Source: an uncultured Oscillospiraceae bacterium
GTDB taxonomy: Bacteria > Bacillota > Clostridia > Oscillospirales > Oscillospiraceae
DNA: 6,904 bases
Assembly: GCA_934597125.1 (NCBI GenBank)
Contig: CAKTQM010000063.1
Location: 1 to 6,904 of the forward strand
Direction: 5' to 3'
Made by a program: the position numbers and the translations under genes. This document shows positions 5,363 through 6,904 of the stretch, piece by piece (position 1 is the stretch's first letter; the number at the start of each line of letters is the position of its first letter). The notes beneath the pieces are model-generated. The model searched no databases. It saw only the letters and a program-made list of their open reading frames with translations, and had not been told where the DNA came from.

Positions 5363-5400
5363 ACAAGGCCGCGGAGTGGACGCTCCGCGGCCTTGTTGTC
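5363..5400 (+). terminator. Strong hairpin terminator after the small Asn-rich gene
   Basis: ACAAGGCCGCGGAG (5363-5376), loop TGGACG and CTCCGCGGCCTTGT (5383-5396) make a perfect 14-bp stem. The following tract, TGTTGTCTT, is T-rich but interrupted, so termination may rely on the very stable stem. A smaller hairpin, CTGCCG-CTGA-CGGCAG (5324-5339), covers the stop codon of the small gene. Confidence 0.7.
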
Positions 5401-5426
5401 TTGCGGTGGGAAAAGGAGCCGGTAGA

Positions 5427-5474
5427 GCGGACAGAGTCGTCCGCCCCTATGAAATCCCTCGCGCCGGAGCGCGA
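5427..5474. repeat. Paired GC-rich inverted repeats, possible interspersed intergenic element
   Basis: Two hairpins lie between the small-gene terminator and the nucleotidyltransferase stop: GCGGAC-AGAGTC-GTCCGC (5427-5444) and TCGCGC-CGGA-GCGCGA (5459-5474). Neither is followed by a T tract on either strand, so they are poor terminators, although they may protect the 3' end of the minus-strand mRNA. On the minus strand the first reads TAGGGGCGGAC...GTCCGC, resembling TAGGTGCGG...CGTCCC in the spacer at 3638-3671, as if both belonged to one repeat family. Confidence 0.45.
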
Positions 5475-5480
5475 AATATC

Positions 5481-6401
5481 CTACGCCAGCTTATCGGGGT
5501 ACACGCCCGCGTCGTGGAGCTTCTGGAGAGCTGCCGCTACGCGGGGACGGTCTTCGTGGTAGGTCATGCCGAACCACTGGTCGGCGGAGGACAGGACGGA
5601 GACGGTGAGCCTGCCCTGGGCCATCAGGTCGCCCACCATGCTGGGCAGCAGGCACTCGGCCTTGGGATCGCTGCCTATGGTATGGAGGAAATGACGGAAA
5701 TACGTCTCCAGCTCCTCAAAAATAGCGGGGGAAAATCCCCAGAAATTCATGGACACCACGCTGTCGCCGTCCAGGTCGCGGCGGACGCCGTCGGCCATGT
5801 CGGCGATAGTGCCGTCGGGAAAGAGCTGGATCTTCATGGTCTCGCGGATATCGGTCAGCCGGTCGTTTTCCGTACGGCAGACGCCGCGGGTGACGGTGCC
5901 GTATTTGCTGACGGTGTTTTTCAGAAGATAGCCCACCATGACGGCCTTGCCCCGGGGAGGCAGGGTCTGGAGGGCTTCATACATGGTGCGGTAGGCATCC
6001 ACGCCGTAGTAGTCGTCGGCGTTGATGACGCAGAAGGGCTCGTGGATATAGGGGCGGGTACACAGCACCGCGTGGGCGGTGCCGAAGGGCTTGGTGCGGT
6101 CTTCCGGGATGTGATAGAAGTCCGGCACGGAGTCAAAGGTCTGTTCGGCGTAGCAGAATTCCACCTTGCGGCCATCGGGGGTGCGCAGGGTCTCCAGCGC
6201 GTCGCCGGCCAGGCGGTGGATCAGGTCGCGGATCTCCGGCTTGATGACAAAGACCACTTTATCGAAGCCGGCGCGGGCGGCGTCGTAGATGCCGTAGTTC
6301 ATGAGGATCTCGCCGTGGGGGCCGACGCCGTCCACCTGCTTGTTGCCGCCGTAGCGGGAGCCCATGCCCGCCGCCATAACCACCAGTGTTGCATGCTGCA
6401 T
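5481..6401 (-). CDS. Nucleotidyltransferase family protein (sugar-phosphate NTP transferase type)
   Basis: 306 residues. The N-terminus MQHATLVVMAAGMGSRYGGN carries the nucleotide-binding GxGxR loop of NTP transferases (AAGMGSR, 10-16), with Lys21 just after it in GGNKQ. GTAHAV (107-112) fits the base-recognition segment, and NADDYYG (127-133) the metal-binding aspartates. Later conserved blocks are MNFWGF (218-223) and DQWFGMTYHED (274-284). Enzymes of this fold join an NTP to a sugar phosphate to give an NDP-sugar. This clostridial subgroup is often annotated as UTP-glucose-1-phosphate uridylyltransferase, but sugar and base cannot be read from the sequence. The ATG at 6401 has AGGAGG 9 bases upstream; an in-frame ATG at 6524 would add 41 residues coded across the promoter and is rejected. 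No pathway genes lie beside it, and it appears monocistronic. Confidence 0.85.
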   Translation of the reverse strand: MQHATLVVMAAGMGSRYGGNKQVDGVGPHGEILMNYGIYDAARAGFDKVVFVIKPEIRDLIHRLAGDALETLRTPDGRKVEFCYAEQTFDSVPDFYHIPEDRTKPFGTAHAVLCTRPYIHEPFCVINADDYYGVDAYRTMYEALQTLPPRGKAVMVGYLLKNTVSKYGTVTRGVCRTENDRLTDIRETMKIQLFPDGTIADMADGVRRDLDGDSVVSMNFWGFSPAIFEELETYFRHFLHTIGSDPKAECLLPSMVGDLMAQGRLTVSVLSSADQWFGMTYHEDRPRVAAALQKLHDAGVYPDKLA

Positions 6402-6437
6402 GTTTTGATTCCTCCTCACGGAAATTGTTCCTATCCC

Positions 6438-6466
6438 ATGATACCATGTTTCCCCGGAAAGGGCAA
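6438..6466 (-). promoter_or_regulatory. Probable promoter of the nucleotidyltransferase gene
   Basis: On the minus strand TTGCCC (6466-6461) and TATCAT (6443-6438) are 17 bases apart, with an extended -10 TG (6446-6445). Four of six and five of six positions match consensus. The start near 6431 gives a leader of about 30 bases ahead of the gene. The -35 hexamer lies in the loop of the inverted repeat at 6452-6481. Confidence 0.6.
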
Positions 6467-6490
6467 CCGCGTTTTCCGGGGGATTTTTTT
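6452..6490 (+). terminator. Plus-strand terminator-like hairpin in the divergent spacer
   Basis: CCCCGGAAA (6452-6460) and TTTCCGGGG (6473-6481) form a 9-bp stem with a 12-base loop, followed by GA and seven T (6484-6490). It has full terminator form only on the plus strand, where no gene lies upstream after 5333. It may stop plus-strand transcription running antisense to the nucleotidyltransferase gene, keeping it out of the transporter gene. Confidence 0.6.
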
Positions 6491-6511
6491 GTGGAAAATT
6501 GTATTTTGCTC

Positions 6512-6540
6512 TGGATTTTCCCACATCGCTCCCCTATAAT
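6512..6540 (+). promoter_or_regulatory. Probable promoter of the EamA transporter gene
   Basis: A perfect TATAAT at 6535-6540 is preceded, with a 17-base spacer, by TGGATT at 6512-6517, a poor -35 (three of six). The start near 6547 would give a leader of about 32 bases containing AGGAGG. The weak -35 suggests low basal activity or help from an activator. Confidence 0.55.
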
Positions 6541-6578
6541 AGATATGTTGCGAAAAAATTTGGCAGGAGGCGTTTTCC

Positions 6579-6904
6579 ATGGAAAAGTCAAAAGTGATGG
6601 GGCATATCTTCGCCATCATCACCATTTTAGTGTGGGGCAGCTGCTTTGTGCTGACCAAGAATCTGCTGGTGGATTTTACACCTATTCAGATCATCCCCCT
6701 GCGGATGGGGCTGGCGTATGTGACGCTGTGGGTGCTGCGGCCCAGGACGTTGAAGCTGCCCTGGAAGGATGAGCTGCTGTTCATTCTGATCGGCATTACC
6801 GGCGGCAGCTTTTACTTCTATCTGCAGAATACGGCGCTGGATCACACCTACGCCGCCAACGTCAGTATTCTGGTGGCTATGAGCCCCATTCTGACGGTGC
6901 TGCT
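6579..6904 (+). CDS. EamA/DMT-family transporter (N-terminal part)
   Basis: Partial gene: 108 complete codons from an ATG at 6579, running off the right edge; whole EamA proteins are about 290-300 residues with ten membrane helices. AGGAGG lies 8 bases upstream. The product begins MEKSKVMGHIFAIITILVWG and shows the first hallmark of the family, a first helix with WGSCFVLTK (19-27). Hydrophobic segments lie at about 8-26, 35-53, 66-83 and 94-108. FYFYLQNTALDHTYAANVSI (78-97) corresponds to the conserved end of the third helix and start of the fourth, and MSPILTVL continues the fourth. Members export or exchange small metabolites such as amino acids, often with unknown substrate; none can be assigned here. 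It is divergent from the nucleotidyltransferase gene, and no functional link is evident. Confidence 0.9.
   Translation, partial: MEKSKVMGHIFAIITILVWGSCFVLTKNLLVDFTPIQIIPLRMGLAYVTLWVLRPRTLKLPWKDELLFILIGITGGSFYFYLQNTALDHTYAANVSILVAMSPILTVL

Noticed and set aside
5115..5366. 83-codon minus-strand frame with a hydrophobic Val/Leu/Gly stretch
   Set aside because: It is antisense to the Asn-rich gene: repeated AAC/ACC codons read backwards give GTT/GGT, creating a false membrane segment. It also runs through the infC promoter.
5459..5474. TCGCGC-CGGA-GCGCGA as terminator of the nucleotidyltransferase gene
   Set aside because: The stem is perfect, but on the minus strand it is followed by GGGATTTC, not a T tract.
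6402..6524. ATG at 6524 as the nucleotidyltransferase start
   Set aside because: The 41 extra residues would be coded across the promoter and hairpin, and the family starts at the strand leading into AAGMGSR.
5376..6539. 387-codon open frame on the plus strand, opposite the nucleotidyltransferase gene
   Set aside because: It starts inside a terminator loop, lacks a ribosome binding site and mirrors the codon bias of the minus-strand gene.

Overview
The window looks like a chromosomal segment of a GC-rich, anaerobic, butyrate-forming Clostridia, most likely an Oscillospiraceae-type gut bacterium. The evidence is a crotonyl-CoA/butyryl-CoA gene set, a Firmicutes-type infC-rpmI-rplT operon with an L20-type attenuator leader, near-consensus sigma-A promoters, AGGAGG ribosome binding sites, and a promoter resembling those used in the forespore. 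The genus cannot be fixed from the sequence. Nothing indicates phage, transposon, CRISPR or integration.

Layout. (1) Bases 1-2084, minus strand: crt, hbd and the 5' third of bcd, three consecutive steps of butyryl-CoA synthesis, read leftward from a promoter at 2167-2195. (2) Bases 2085-2376: a divergent control region with the crt promoter, a near-consensus trmB promoter and a pair of 7-base direct repeats between them. (3) Bases 2377-3631, plus strand: trmB (tRNA m7G methyltransferase) overlapping by 20 bases a membrane protein with an HExxH motif (DUF3267 type). (4) Bases 3632-3774: convergent spacer with a plus-strand terminator, a small hairpin and a perfect bidirectional terminator. (5) Bases 3775-5118, minus strand: infC-rpmI-rplT (IF3, L35, L20) with a consensus promoter, a leader of about 150 nt containing a terminator hairpin and a complementary antiterminator arm, and an ATT start codon for infC. 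(6) Bases 5151-5400, plus strand: a 40-residue Asn/Thr/Lys/Gln-only type peptide gene with a forespore-like promoter and its own terminator. (7) Bases 5427-6401: inverted-repeat spacer and a minus-strand sugar-nucleotidyltransferase-like gene. (8) Bases 6402-6904: divergent spacer and the start of an EamA/DMT-family transporter, cut by the window edge.

The crt-hbd-bcd genes form one pathway, reducing acetoacetyl-CoA to butyryl-CoA. The infC-rpmI-rplT genes form one translation operon under probable feedback by L20. The other genes appear to be independent units. The most interesting items are the small Asn-rich gene with its forespore-like promoter, the infC leader in which one 18-base segment is complementary both to the terminator arm and to the infC Shine-Dalgarno, and an Hbd whose cofactor loop lacks the usual acidic residue.
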